Positions 12,329 through 26,724 are shown, numbered from the stretch's first letter. The stretch is DNA of 64,000 nt from Cotesia glomerata (GCF_020080835.1 NC_058159.1:19254474-19318473); one strand, 5' to 3'. Notes: generated from the sequence alone by a model not told the origin. Translations and numbers: made by a program.

Positions 12329-14609
12329 AAATATAAACTTAAACAAAATACTGGTGTTTGTTTGCCAACTGAATATATAATAACAAAAAGGGCAGACTCG
12401 TTGTATACATATTTATATACAAGCATATATGAGGGAGCATTAAAAATTTTTTGTTTTAGCTCAGACCTTAAAAATGGTTGTAACGGGAGATAAATTTTCC
12501 TTTTAATTATTAAACGGGTTCGATATTCAAAAGTTCTATCAAAGTTTTATAAAAAATGATTAATCCTGCAAGCTATCCCTGAAATTTTTGGCTGTTTCAA
12601 ATTTCAAAGCTATTTAAAATATACTTATAAATTACAAACACTTGAATGAATTAATCAATTTTGTTTCGGTTTGCGGCTATCTTTTAAACACATAAAACAC
12701 TATGATTGGTAAAAAAAACTGTCAACAACCGAAACCTCTTTTTCAGGCTTGAGCACAAAAATAAGTTGTATTTTTTAACATTCCCATGTATATACATATA
12801 TAATGTATATCGCAAAAAATTTTTTTGTAATATATGATCGAAAAATACATCATAAAATACTTATAGAAAATATTTTTGGCGTAAACATTTTGAATATTTA
12901 ACGCTGTTAATTAATAGGAATAAATAATAAAGATAATTAATAAATGTAATGTTAATTACTATTGTTGAGTTTTGAAAATTTTGAAATTATGCTAATAATC
13001 GTACATATAGAAAAATACTTATGTCATCTGATGAAGTAAAATGTGATAACAGCAAAGGTATAACTTAGTGACCACTTGTCAATTGCAAGAAAATTCGAGT
13101 TCGATGTTACTACAATTCATAAAACAAACATCCCGAAAACAAATAATATCTATATTTTTATTTGTAGACATATCACACCTATATTATTCGTGAATTTTTC
13201 TACAAAAAAATCAGTAAAATTGAGCCCTTATATTTTCCTACACTATTGATTACTAATCTTCACAATTTGTGTATTATCTATAATTATATAAAATGTATAA
13301 ATTGTTATTCCCCTTTTACAGTTTTAAAGGTTAATTTGAAGATGGAAAAAAAAAAAACTTGTTGCAACAATTCAATCTCTTAATTATCTATAGCATGAAC
13401 AATTTTTTTTAATTATTAAAGAAGTGGCTGAAGGAAAATATTCTTTCATTCGCCTAACCACGAGTCTTATACGACTAAATTTGCTAATTATTGTAAATTT
13501 TCAACTTTCATAGTGATAACTTAAAAATCACCTGTCTTTGAATTTCCATAAAATAATTTTTTAAATTAGAGCTTGTAAGTTTATCGTGTTACATACGATT
13601 TGTTCCTTTTAAATTTTTCGGCTTTGTTGGAAATTTTTGAAAGCTCTTAAGCTACTGTAATGTTTCAAGACTCATAATTTTCGCATAAATATTAAAGAAT
13701 AAATATTATCAATATTGAATAAATTCTTCCTCTTGTCAAGTATAAAAGTAAAAAGGTTCCTGTAGTAATATATCTTTCAAAATGTAGGTCAGAGTTAATT
13801 TCTAAATGGAAATCTCAAAATTTGTTTTATTACATGTGTTTGATAGGAAAATTATCAATCTTAAAAAAATCAATAACAAGTATATCTCTAACAAAATTAG
13901 GCAAATTTAAGATCTGATGCTTTTTAACTAAATACTTTAATTTAATTTAATTGAATATTTTTTATCATTATAAATTAAAAAACCTTTGAAATAGAGGTGA
14001 GCTATCACGATTTTCTTATTTTCTCTTATGTAGAATTATTTCCATGACTATAAATATTGATACCCGAAAAAACAAAGAAAAAAAGACAAGATAAACGAAA
14101 AAAATAGAGCTTTTAGAATGAATATCGAGGTTTTTGTAACGCAACCATATCTCGATTTTCAAAGGTTAAAAGTTTTAATCGAAAAATTGATAATTAACTA
14201 TATCTAAAAAAATAAAATAAAACTGTAATTCATACAGTAGTTGTTTAACAAATTATGATTGATAAGTATTATTTTCAAACAGCTATTCATTTTTTATAAA
14301 CCATTTTTTACGTTGCCTTAAAAGTTTTAATTTTAAATTACGAGGGTGTAATAAAATAATAATTTTTTATAAGTTCAAATTTTTCCTTTGAAGTAAATAA
14401 ATAATTATAAAATATTTCCGTTGTCAAGTTCTGAGGATATTTCGAGTTTTTAAAAATACACATAAAATTTTCAAAGGTTACCATTCGTTTCTTTATCATT
14501 GATTTTTAAAAAATAACTTAGAATTTTAACATTGATTTTTTTAACGGAGCTCTAACAGAAGTTTGAAAATTTCAAAAACTTTATCAATTTATGTTTCTAC
14601 GACTGAATG

Positions 14610-14644
<35 letters not shown>

Positions 14645-15488
14645 GAGTAAGCGTTCGGTAGTGTAAATTTGATAAAATAGGAAAATGTGTCGTTAAAAGT
14701 TTTTTCAAAATAAAAAGATAATTAAAAAATCAATTAATAATAGATTTAAACAAATATATTTATAAGATATTGTGCTAGACGATTTCTTATCTTTCATAAA
14801 GATTTTTAATATTTTTAAAAACGGAAACTTGCAAACTTTGCCCAATTTTTTTATCTTTTTAGTTGAATGCAAGCAAAAAATTTTATTTTTCATACTTATA
14901 CTGGTATTTAGGAAAAATGTAGTTGATCAATTTCATTTCTCCTAGTATTATGTGGCACTTTAAAGGGAAAATTGTATGAATTACAGTTTTAAATATATAT
15001 TTTTTGGAAAATAAAAAATAATTTTTATGTGATTTCAAAATTTTATAACTCCAAAATGTACTTCCAGAAATAATAAAATTTTTATTTAGAATTGTAATTT
15101 TTTTAGTTTTGTGCCCAGTGTGCCAGCGACTAAATTAAGAATAGTAATTTGTCAACCTCCCTTTTTTTCGGGTTCAGTTTTAATAATTTTAAAAGCAAAT
15201 ATTAGAGATTTTCTCAAAAATATTGCTAATGAATGTAAAAATTATTTGTTCCAAAAACATTAGTTTCTTCTATTACTGTAAAAGTATTTTCTTGCATATG
15301 TCGCAAAATACGTATACACATCATATCTATGTGGACTTAAATAATTTTGGACTTAATAAATTTGGAAAAAAATGAGAGTTTATTTATTGAACTTATTAGA
15401 AAAATGAGATAAAAAATATAGTGAGCAAGTAAATCGTAGACTATATTTTATGTAATAATTTGTTATAGACAGTGTTTTAGCAGTTCTA

Positions 15489-15759
15489 CACTGATAGAAG
15501 GATTTGTTTATAGTTAAAAATATTTGTTAATATTTAACAAATCATTTATTAGTGATCACTTTTTAGTCCTTAACAAATATTTCTTAACATTTAAAAAGAT
15601 TTATTAATATTTAACAAATGAATATCAGATTTATTAAATACAAACAAATCATTTTAAATACTAAGAAATATTTGTTTAATACTAAAAAGTGGTCTCTAAT
15701 AAATGATTTGTTAACTATTAAAAAATATTATTTAATACAAATAAATCCTTCTATCAGTG
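15489..15759. mobile_element. 271-bp palindromic MITE, TA target duplication (copy 1)
   Basis: Ends CACTGATAGAAGGATTTGTT and the complement AATCCTTCTATCAGTG, flanked by TA at 15487-15488 and 15760-15761, the Tc1/mariner-type target duplication. The whole element is an imperfect palindrome built of AACAAAT and ATTTGTT words. A second copy in opposite orientation is at 28458-28729. Non-autonomous. Confidence 0.85.
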
Positions 15760-18239
15760 TACCCACGTTGTATGGAATTATTCAATCAACAAAATTCTTC
15801 TAGATTTTGTTCAAGTTTTGTGAGAATTTTTTTCAAAATTTCAAAGGATAAATTTACCTGCATTATAACATTTGAAAATTGTTGTATTTCATTATTCTTT
15901 TATAATTAACAATGCAGAGTACAATTCTCAATAAAGTTTCGTAATTATATTTCAATTTTTCCATTTACAGGCAAGAACAAAAGTTACTACTTGCAAAGCT
16001 TTATTGAGATTTTACGGTAAATATATATTGATGTAGAAATAATACCAACTAAATGATTTTATCAAAATTCTTTACATGCAATTTTCAAAGAAGGTTCTTA
16101 TTTAAAAAAAGATTGGTTCAAAGAAAAATCTGAAACAGTGAAAAAACAAATTTTTTTTTATTCCATTTAATGATTTTGTATGAAATGAGTCAAAATTTTT
16201 GTTTATAAATTGTTGAAATTTTTCTCTAGAGGTAAAAAATAGTATTACCAATACAAGTTGCGGAACAGACATAGTTAAAATAATTTTATTTTTTTGTATA
16301 ACACAATACAGATCAAGTTTCTATTTAACTTTGTTTTGTAACTCTGACGTTTTCTATTACTTAAAATTAGTTAGCAATTATTGACGAATATTTTTTTCAA
16401 CTATAAATTACGTGATTTTTTTCCTGAGAAAAATTGGGACGGGAATGGAGAAGGAATAACCATATGACATTAGTCCTTTTTAAAAAATTATACTCCACAT
16501 ATAAGTGTATATGTACATTTTTCGAAGTGCTAGTAAAAAATTACCAGTTGTATAAATTTTTTCTAAACGAAAATTTACGTAGTGAATTATTTTTTAAATT
16601 TATTATTCTCTCTGTGAAGGTAAGTACATTAGCGAATGATTCAAGTGAATAAAATGTATTATTTTAACGTATCAACCTCGGTCGATCGCTTCAAATTTTG
16701 TGAAAGTACTTTATTTGAAAAATCTGGAAATCGATTGATAACGCTTTTTGAGCTTAACAATCTGAGAAATTTTTCATAACAACTTTTTGGAATTTTTGAA
16801 TTACAACATCTCTTTTGTATGTAAAAAAAATGTATAAGAATTAAAACCTTAAGTAAATTATTTTCAAAATTTAGAAGTTATGTTAAATATATTACAGAAA
16901 CTTACCTTGCAATTTTATAAATTTTTCATTTTTAATGTGAGAAGTTAGAAATAATGATTTTACTGTTTCGGCGACAAAACATTTGTTTGTATATTTTTAA
17001 ATCATAAAATCTAAGTATTGCACGGGCTATTTTGTAAGCCTAAAGATTGCATCAAAGTCTCAAATTTTTTGTTTCCAAAAATAAATAAAATTATATAGAA
17101 ATGTATTACTGAGAACTTGATCACGAGAAAAAGTTTTTGTTGCAAGATTATAAATAAATCTTTGTATTATTTTGAAGTACTGACTTGTCATCGATATGAT
17201 TTACTGAGTAAGTAAATCGATTAGCTTATTGAAAAGTTACATACTACAAACAATCAAATGTTTCCTCTTTATAATATTAATTATAGTTATAGATATATAT
17301 GATTGTAATTAGTATTGTTTTTCAGTCCAAAACCAATTAAAGGACAACGATTTTAAGTTTTTATTTGAATTTGAATATTTATACTCAAATTTTTGGTTAG
17401 TATATTTAATGTGTCGCTACCTATGGTTCCAGTAACGATTTAATTTTAAATGTGTACTAGAAATTTGAATAACGCGCTACGCGCGCGCCTTAATTTTAAC
17501 CACTAACGAATCGTGGCCCGTTTTTTGCGAGTTTCGACCTATGACTAACTTCAAGACTTTCATTTATTTTATATTATAGGATCCCAGTTTCTAAAAATAT
17601 ACCGGAAAGAAGTTGACGCAGATTTTTTTTTTTTAATTAATTAAGTACCAAATAATTGCTCCTTAACTGCACTTCTATTAACTGCACTATCATTATTAAG
17701 TAGTTAATTAATAATTACCCTGATAGCCAGCGTTTTCTCAGTAAGTAGTTGTGATGCACCTAGTGCATCCAGCAAGTGACGCTACCTGTTATTAGAGCGC
17801 TATCTATTATGAGAGCGTGAATTCAAACGAAATATTCAAATTAGTAAATATTAAATGATTAAAATTAGTTCAATTTTATATTCGAAGTAAATATTCAAAT
17901 CATTTATTTCATGCTTTTACTCTTACCAGTTGTAATAAACATCTTTTGGATAACTCTGTTTTATTTACAAAAGAAAATAAAATAAAATAAGGGAAAAACA
18001 TATTTCGGTACAAAAGGACATTGTAACCGAATTTTCAGAACCCATAAAAGGTACTTGAGTAATTCAAGGACTATTTCTCGCCACATGGAATTTAAAACCT
18101 TATGAGGAAAAGTCGTAAAAGACACGTGTGAAACTCAATAAACCCTTGTTCTAAAAGTAACAAAGAATAATAAAAAACCATATGTAACTAAAAAAAAATA
18201 AGATTGTTAAATAACATTTACTGTTAAAATCTAACTTTA

Positions 18240-18620
18240 TATAATATTGTAGTTAAGCAAAATTAAGTTAAAATAATTAATAATTATAATCTTGTATTTA
18301 ATTTATAATTAATAATTATTATTTAATTAATTTACTATTAATTTATTATTGAATCATTATTTGATTATTATTTAATTTATAATTAAACGATAATGTCTAT
18401 TCTTTTATACATGATAATGATTAAATTGACTTATAATTTTATTAGAAAATCCGATTGTAAAATAATAGAAATAATATTTAATTCAAGTTATTAATTAGTC
18501 AAACTCAAACATTAATCCAACATATTATAAACAATATAATATATATATTTTCATGTTATAGTTTATTATAATTTTTATTGTAATTTAATTTCAAGTTAAT
18601 TATAAGTTAATTTTTATTAT
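18240..18620. repeat. AT-only low-complexity tract
   Basis: Almost pure A/T built from TAATTA, ATTAATT and TTATT words, with many short overlapping palindromes. No coding capacity and no clear unit length. Confidence 0.6.
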
Positions 18621-19316
18621 AAATATATTTTAAAAAGGGTCTGTTAAATTAATAAAAATAGTTAAATAAACATAATGACTGTATTGCTAAAAGTGTATAT
18701 TAGTGAAGTCTAACTTTCAGGCCGATAGGCTGAAATAAATATATATAGATATAGAGAAAATACATGTTAGTATATAAGGATCATTTATATGTAGTAGAAA
18801 ATGTGTGTGCTTATGTATTCCTTAGAGTGGATGTATGTATGGAAGTTATGGTGGGAGAAGAACGGAGTTTGAAGCTCTTCGGAAAAACTATGTAACGACA
18901 CTTCTCACCGAGAGCTTAGATTGCTAAGATCACGTCATTGTAAACCTTAATTTTATATTTTAAAGCTTTTTAATATTTTGTCAACTTGAATAATAAATTG
19001 AAACCAACTAAATAATTTTGATCAAAATTAAATAACGTCTAAATAGAATTCTTTTATTAAAAATGATTCCTTTCCCGCACTGAAACCAAGTATTTTAATA
19101 CTCCCGGGCGAAAGAACTATAGTAAGTAAAGTTTTCAATAAATAAAAATAACATCCACTAGATGGAAGCATAACATAGTTGACTTCTAGTAGTTACGGTT
19201 AATTTATACATCAAGTTAGCGGTAATTCTTCACTCAACAACAGTTGTAAGCAAATTGACGGAAATCTACGGCCGCAACCTAAATAATACAAGTTAACAAT
19301 CAAACTTGTACGGCAT

Positions 19317-19638
19317 TATCCCAGTTAGCACAGGTTGACCATCAACTAGGTTGATGTTCAATAGTTTACGTCAACTTTATGTTAACTTCGCGTCAACCGC
19401 TGCATTTGCAACAGTTTCCCAGAACTTGACTTTAACTTACACATCAAGTTAGCGTAAATCTATTGCCGGAATTTTCCGAAAGGTTCGCTCAAAGTTAACG
19501 CAAAGTTGCAGAAAGTTAACGTTAACTTCACGTCAACTGTTATAAGTATAACTGTTGCTCTACTGTTAGCGTAAACTTTACGTCAAATTCCGGCCGCAGG
19601 TTTACGTGAACTTCGTTTCGCTTGTGCTAATAGGGATA
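19317..19638. mobile_element. 322-bp TIR element with repeated GTTAACTT words
   Basis: Left end TATCCCAGTTAGCAC and right end GTGCTAATAGGGATA are imperfect inverted repeats. The inside is rich in CGTCAACTT, GTTAAC and their complements (more than ten occurrences), in both orientations. Related words continue to the left to about 19160, so the true border may be wider. No coding capacity. Confidence 0.55.
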
Positions 19639-20065
19639 CAGATTTGAGGATAAAATAAATTCCTATATAATCAGCTGTTCAAAACGAAATTCTCTGAAAT
19701 TTAAATCTGAGTGCTGACAGATATTATATATAATAGCTATTATAATAGCTATTCTCTAGAGAACTCAAACTATATATACACAATATATATTATACTAGGC
19801 CAAAAACCATTAACGTTTCTGATTTTACACATTGCATTATTATATCGGACCCGAGCAATTTACTCTTATATACAAGAATTTAGAACCGAAGACACCCGAA
19901 ACTGATTCTCTACTCAGTGCAATACATAATTTAGATTATATCTGATTATATACATATAAAAGTATAATAGACACGTATATAAGTAGAGTCAATTTTGTAA
20001 TTCAGGTAAAATTTTAGTTAACGAAAAAAGATAAGTTACTGACCATCTCATTCATAGGAACTACC

Positions 20066-22401
20066 ATGCTTACGGTAAAAAGATTTATTAAGACACATCA
20101 AAGTAATAAAGAATATGATTATTAAATAAAAAAATTCGCATGATATTTTTATCATGATAATAATAGATTTAATAATAAATGGCTTTGTATTTTCAGTCGG
20201 CCGTTCGAGGGATCGCAAAACGATCTTTTTCTACTTCAAAATGGGCTACCGCACAGCAGGTTAATATTTATTTATACAAATTTTCTTTATTAGAACTAAC
20301 CTAGCTTTTAGTTGAGCTAATTTTTTTAAAATCAAGATATTCCAATAATGAATTAACTCCAATGATCTAAATGTCTTATATTTTTCAATGATTTTTTTAT
20401 TGCATTTAATTCTTAGAGTGATTCTGTATACTAGTGTATATATTGCGAATACATTTTTTTTTGTTCAGGTTTTATATAAAATATATATGCAAACAAAATT
20501 TTATAAATGATTAGCTAACTATGTTCTAATACGCAAGGACGACAAAGGTCATGTGGTTGATCATACAGTCCATAAATAATCACGTAATCGTAAAGGAATT
20601 GTCAAAGATTTATTGAAAATAAATTTTTTGAATTAATTTTTCCAGATGACTGTCAGAGATGCTTTAAATTCAGCCCTGGATGAAGAAATGGAACGAGATG
20701 AACGAGTATTTTTGATGGGCGAAGAAGTTGCTCTTTACGATGGTGCTTATAAAGTTTCTCGGGGCCTTTGGAAAAAATACGGTGATAAACGTGTAATTGA
20801 TACTCCAATTACTGAGTCTGGATTTGCTGGTCTTACGGTTGGAGCAGCTATGGTAAAATATCATTTACTGTAATGGAAATAATACCCGGGAAAATATTTT
20901 TTAGATCTTGCTAGATCTACATTGGCCTTATTCAATTTACATGGATTTTATTTCATCAACAGATCCAGTATAATCAAATTAAATAATCGCAAATCTAAAA
21001 AATATTTTCCATGAATGATAATAATATTATTGAAATCAAGAAAATTTTTATAAAGTATATTTAATATTTAGAAATTTCTTTTATTTTATTTGCCTATACT
21101 GGCAAATTATTATAATCATAGTGAAAAATCAATTATAACAGTCATTCGTGACAGGATTACAAAAACCTTCTAGGTTTATTTTTGAATAAAGTTTTTTATT
21201 TTACTTAAAAAAAAAAATAAAATAAAATAAAATACACGTTGATATCTTGGACAGAAATTGCCAAAAACATGATTAAGAATTTAAATTTCAGTTGATCCAA
21301 ATTCGACCATAACAGAAATTAATGTAACAGATAGATTTTAAGTTTTCCGATTAAGTCAAAATATAGTTGACAGGATGTCTAAATGTTAGTGATTTAATTC
21401 TTAATATTAATTCGTTTTTCAGTTTTCTATGGTTTCACTATTATTATTATCATTACTTATTATCATAGGCACGATTAACTAATAACAAAAATTAATTTTT
21501 ACAAATAAAAAAAAATAAACAAATAATTTATAGGCTGGATTACGACCCGTGTGTGAATTTATGACTTTCAATTTTGCCATGCAAGGAATTGATCAAATAA
21601 TAAACTCAGCTGCTAAAACATTTTATATGTCTGCGGGTAAAGTAAATGTACCAATAGTATTTCGGGGACCTAATGGTGCAGCCGCAGGTGTAGGTGCTCA
21701 GCATTCTCAATGTTTTGGAGCTTGGTACGCACATTGTCCTGGTTTAAAAGTTATTTCTCCTTACAATAGTGAAGATTGTAAGGGTTTACTAAAAGCTGCC
21801 ATTCGTGATCCTGATCCAGTAGTATTCTTGGAGAATGAACTTCTTTATGGTGTTCAATATCCAATGTCAGACGAGGCAATGTCGAAAGACTTTGTTCTAC
21901 CTATTGGTAAAGCTAAAATCGAACGGCCAGGTAAACATATCACTTTAGTAGCACATTCCAAAGCTGTTGAACTTGCCCTGGAAGCTGCCAACGAGCTTGC
22001 TGGTAAAGGAATAGAAGCTGAAGTTATCAATTTACGATCACTTAGACCTTTAGACACGGAAACTATTCTCAAATCAATAGCAAAGACCCATCACCTTGTT
22101 TCTATAGAACAAGGATGGCCGACGTGTGGCATTGGTGCAGAAATTTCTGCGAGAATTATGGAGAGTAAGTTTTTAATAAACAATTATTATTGCTCATTTG
22201 TGTGTATTTCTTTTTGGAGTAAGGATTAAGAAAAATCAATTGATTCTAGGCGAAGCATTTTACCATCTTGATGCACCGGTTATACGTGTTACGGGCGCTG
22301 ATGTTCCAATGCCATACACCAAATCATTGGAAGCTCTGGCTCTTCCACAGTCCCAAGATGTTGTTAAAACAGTTATAAAACTTTTAGGTGCATCGCAGTA
22401 G
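20066..22401 (+). CDS. PDHB: Pyruvate dehydrogenase E1 component subunit beta, mitochondrial
   Basis: Beta subunit of the thiamine-diphosphate-dependent E1 of the pyruvate dehydrogenase complex, which turns pyruvate into acetyl-CoA in the mitochondrial matrix. Exons: 20066-20074, 20197-20259, 20646-20852, 21534-22164, 22250-22401 (TAG 22399-22401); all borders are GT/AG and phases agree. They give 353 residues, close to the usual length near 359. The first 28 or so residues (MLTSAVRGIAKRSFSTSKWA) are a basic, Ser-rich mitochondrial targeting peptide. Then follow the transketolase pyrimidine-binding domain (MTVRDALNSALDEEM, with the cofactor-activating Glu in FLMGEEVALYDGAY), VFRGPNGAAAGVGAQHSQ, and the transketolase C-terminal domain (NLRSLRPLDTETI, EQGWPTCGIGAEI). 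The 9-base first coding exon is unusual but keeps frame. It is tail-to-tail with FIBP, 615 bp apart. Confidence 0.95.
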
Positions 22402-23016
22402 CAAAATTATATAGAAAAATGAAAGGATTAAATAATCGTTCATTTATCCAAATTAATTTGGTGTTCTCATTGTTTGATTATTTTTTCCTTTTGCTATAAG
22501 GAACTAATAAATGAAATATTTCTTTCAGTAGAAAATTAGTAATCCAAAAAATTCAATTAGTCATAGATGAATACAATCAACATGCACTTTGACAATGATA
22601 ATAATTAAAATTTCATCTTTGGATTCAAAGTGTACTGAATTAGTTAACATTTTAATTTAATTTATTCGTAATAATTTTCATTTAGTGAAGGACGTCATTT
22701 ACAGTTCTTTTTGTTATCAATTGATTGTGTCAAGCTAACAGAAAAACGTGTCTAGCTCGCAATCTTGAATAGGAAATTATAAAAATACATTTCAATGATA
22801 TAACAATGTAGTTTTGTGAATACTGATTATGGCATAAAAGAAACATACGGAGATGTGCCACACGTTACCGAATATTTATTACAGAAAAAAAAAAAAAAAA
22901 AAAAACAAAAAAGTAATTAAGAAATAAATTGTAATATACATCATTTATCGACTTTCTTCTTTTTCTTCATCCTCTTGTACAGTAATGACGTCTTCATTGC
23001 AGACGTAAATTAGTTG
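22402..23016. other. Shared 3' intergenic region between PDHB and FIBP
   Basis: Holds both 3' UTRs. Candidate AATAAA for PDHB is at 22506-22511 on the plus strand. TTTATT at 22875-22880 gives a minus-strand AATAAA for FIBP, beside an A-run at 22885-22906. No other gene seen. Confidence 0.6.
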
Positions 23017-25505
23017 TCATGGATGGTACATTCGCAATAAACAGCTCGTAACAACTTTCATATATCGTTCAAATGCGTCTCGCAGTGTACCTTCTCTATA
23101 TAAAAAATGAATATAAAAATATATTATGAGGCTATCAGGAAAAATTAAAAATATTGACATTGTTTTTTAAAACGTCTTACTTAAACAAATAAATTTTAAG
23201 TAAATTATAGTTTATACTTTTATATTGAAAATTATTATACGGACAAAAACATCAATTATTCAAAAGGACTTAAATATTTCTAACAAATTATCAAGTATTA
23301 TTTACAAAAATTCAAATTACAATCGAACTTGATTACAAGACTACTTAAAAAACGTAAAATGACTATATTTATTATATTTTTTACAAGAAAAAAATGTATC
23401 ACTCAACAGAAAACTAGCTAAGGAAAATATTTCGAATAAATTTTAACCAATGAAGAAGTATTGTAATTTGTAGTCTTATAAAGAGATCCAACTATAATAA
23501 TAATTTTTTACTTCACTTTTTTCGATAATTTTGACTTAAAAATTTTGTCAACATTATTAGAAAGTTTAATCACTCATATTTACCTCAAAACATCCATATC
23601 GAGCGCACATTGTGTATAAGCATTTAAAAAATTTTTTAAGTCTGTATGCGACCAATTTACTTGGCGCCATGGTTCTATACATCGTTCTACTAGTTCCAGG
23701 AAGAAAAATCTTAATTCTCTTGAACGATGTAGATTACAACCAATTCCCAACAAAGCTCGAGAGTAATTACGAAAGTTTGAATCTAACTCTTGAAACATCT
23801 TTTCTAAAAGAGTTGGCTTCAACTTTATACATACCAAACTACAATTTTTATCATATTTATAATCAATATCAGCTATGTAATAGTATCAATTTAATAGTTT
23901 AATTACTTACTACTTATGATGTTTGTCATTTTCTAACAGTACTCTACACTCTGACAGCTCCACGAGAAATTCTCTATCTAAATCTGTATCGAAATATTCT
24001 GAGCCTGTATAGCGGTAGGTCCATGACGACATCATAATATTTGCACAATGATAAAGGTCCGGAAATGTTAAAAATTGTAATTTTCGTTTGCTCATTTCAA
24101 ATCTTAAACAAGCTATAAATACTACTGCTGCATACCGTCTGCAAAGGAAAAAACATTTCAATAATTACTCATTGTTATAGTTAATCAATACTTACTTAGC
24201 TAAATCATCCGGAAGCAAGAAATGTTGTTTTATGTTAGTGACTAGAGAACCAGATAAGTCTTCTACAGATTTGAAAACTCTTTTAACATTGTCATATTGT
24301 CTTCGACAACTTTTTAATGTAATTCCTGTTTTCTCAGCCACTTCATCCAAGTCTTTTCTACTTTTGGAAGTTAATTTTTTACCTAATATTTCACGGATTA
24401 CACAGTCATCGAATTCATAGTACCTGGAATCATAAAAGTAATAATTGTAAGGATTCATCTAAATTTAAATAATTATGGTGAAAAAGCTTTTAATGGATTA
24501 ATCGACAAATTTTCTATTAAATTGAAGCTCAAATTATTTTATTGTCTTAAATCAGACTATAATTCTTTTTTTTGAATACGATTAAAAATATTATATCATT
24601 GATGGTCTTTAAAATTTTACTTGTTAAAGTCTAGGTTTTCAATAACTTAGCTTTTTGTTTTTATTTTTATTGCAGAAAAGTGAAAATTAATAAATAATTT
24701 TTTTATATGAATGTTTTCACTTTAAAAATTGAATTTAACTTCATGTTAAAGAAATTTTAAGTTGAAAATTTTTTAAATAATTTCACAGACCCATGAATAA
24801 GTTATATTGGAGCTCAAACTGTAATGGATCGTTATAGTTTTTTCTTTGGCTGAATGTGACTCTTAAGTCAGAATTAAGGGTTTATCGATAAAATTCTGAG
24901 AAAATCTATAAAAACCGCTTTGTTTTTTGTTTATCATATTCCACAGTAATATGAAAATACGAACTTATTACTGAGTAAAAAATATTATTCTTGAATGCAT
25001 TAACTGTATTTTATGTATAAAAAATTAAAAGATTATTCTTCTTCTTTTGAAAATTAATAGATATTTTTTACTTGAATATAGTTATAATTTTAAAATATTT
25101 AAAGCGTTTGCACTACAAATGAATATTAAAAATAGTTTACATTTCTATCAACATTTGACTAGTTTGTGGTTCAATTTGAAACGCTAATTGTTCACTAGCT
25201 AATTTCATTGGTGTGTGAATTAATCTTTCAAGAAGAGAATAAGTACGGTAATGATCTAATATGTCAGATGCTACAAGCTCAATTGGAGCATTTGTTTGTT
25301 GGCATATTCCCCGTTGATTTAGAAGAGAAACTGCATCACTAGCTGTAATTAGAAATATTATTTTAAATGAGAGTAGTTGGTAATAAGTAATAAAAGAAGA
25401 AATGGAAAGAAAATTCTTACATGAATACCCATCAACCCAAAGTTGATACACTTCGGGATCTACTAGTGTGTAGTTGCTAATAAACACGTCAACATCGGAT
25501 AACAT
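23017..25505 (-). CDS. FIBP: Acidic fibroblast growth factor intracellular-binding protein homologue
   Basis: Homologue of FIBP, a conserved animal protein reported to bind internalised acidic FGF; its role in insects is not well known. Exons on the minus strand: 25505-25421, 25342-25141, 24423-24196, 24138-23911, 23838-23584, 23095-23017 (TGA 23017-23019). All splice borders are GT/AG and the coding sum is 1,077 bases, 358 residues, near the human length. Conserved blocks run through the whole protein: DVFISNYTLVDPEVYQLWVD at the start, YEFDDCVIREILGKKL, KTGITLKSCRRQYDNVKRVF, QHFLLPDDLAKRYAAVVF, MSSWTYRYTGSEYFDTDLD, and a C-terminal ERYMKVVTSCLLRMYHP. No signal peptide or membrane span. At the end of exon 4 two overlapping donors three bases apart are both usable in frame; I chose GTAAGT. 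Small spliced introns suggest a compact housekeeping gene. Confidence 0.95.
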
Positions 25506-26486
25506 TTTTGCTTTTTTAATTAGAACAAGAGTTTTGAAATCTTAGCTATTTTATTGATAAATCATGTATAACTGCAAATATGTATTGAATCTTAGATCAA
25601 ATAAATTTATTTATCGTTTTATGACATAACACTGACAATTTCATTGCTTATCGTGTCAAATAACAAAATTCAGTCCTTGTAGTTTTTTTATTTAAATTAA
25701 ATAAACGCTGAATAAATTATTTCATAAATAAATTCAGTGGAAATGCTAACACACTGAAATTTTAATTAATATTAAAATACATTTTTAGGACTGATACTCC
25801 ATGGACTATAAATAAAAATATTTACTAAGGTTAGCTATAACGCAGTCACGCCGAAGGCTCATTATATACACAAGCCGAACATACCCGAAGAAAACTCTTA
25901 CGATTATGTTTTATGTTAGTATTCCTGATTATGAAGCATTTGCTCTTGCTCTATGTTATGTAGTATCTATAATCTATATAATTTTGTTGATGTTGATTCG
26001 TGTTACATATTATTCCACATTGTTACACATAATTGTAAAATTAGAGTTAATAAAGTGGGGTAGCCACTGTGACAGCCGAAAAAAATGAGAGATTTTCGGG
26101 ATTTTTTTTTACCGGGAAAATAAAGTAATATCAGGATTGTTTTTCATTTATTTTATTGAGCGTACATCCAACAATATTTACATGAATTTTTATTAAAAAT
26201 TTACGTGAATTTTTATTAAAAAATATTTAATTGTCTTAAAGTACTAGCAATGATCACTCCATGTATCTGTATATCTATAATCACAAATATAGGTATACAA
26301 ATACATGGAGTGATCATATACTGGTACATGATCATCTATTGGGGCTTTTACCTTATATGAAGAATAATGTTTCTAAGGTTGGAATAATATAAAAAGTCTT
26401 GTTAATAAACAACTTCATTTACATATTTTGTATTTGTCCCACCAGTCACAAATGCCTGTCCCACCAGTCACAATAAAAAAAATTTT
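25506..26486. other. FIBP 5' flank and an unrecognised repeat edge
   Basis: The first few hundred bases must hold the FIBP promoter, but I see no clear TATA box or initiator. From about 26069 a different sequence begins. It carries CACCAGTCAC at 26440 and 26462; the same word recurs at 27583 and 27761 beyond the TG element. A 100-bp palindrome built on CTCCATGTATCTGTATA lies at about 26255-26318. No coding sequence. Confidence 0.4.
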
Positions 26487-26652
26487 TAACTTCCCGCTAA
26501 GAACATCGAAGATTTTCGAAAAATCGGGAAGTTATTGGTTTTACCCCGTTTTGCAAAAATCGAGGTTTCAACAGATCTCGACGTTTTGAAGCCCTAAGAA
26601 GCTTTCCTGACTATTTTCACGATAATGTCCGTACGTCTGTGTGTGTGTCTCT

Positions 26653-26724
<72 letters not shown>

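Larger units (their letters stand above)
11914..20065. other. CAPS-PDHB intergenic region
   Basis: No convincing gene. It holds the CAPS 3' UTR (candidate AATAAA at 12323-12328), a T-run at 14612-14639, a palindromic MITE (15489-15759), a GC-richer patch with ACGCGCTACGCGCGCGCC at 17467-17485 of unknown nature, an AT-only low-complexity tract (18240-18620) and a short TIR element (19317-19638). Small open frames here lack codon structure or similarity to anything I recognise. Confidence 0.7.

Noticed and set aside
16434..16652. 72-codon plus-strand frame in the CAPS-PDHB gap
   Set aside because: Low-complexity Phe/Leu/Lys composition and no support for splicing or similarity.
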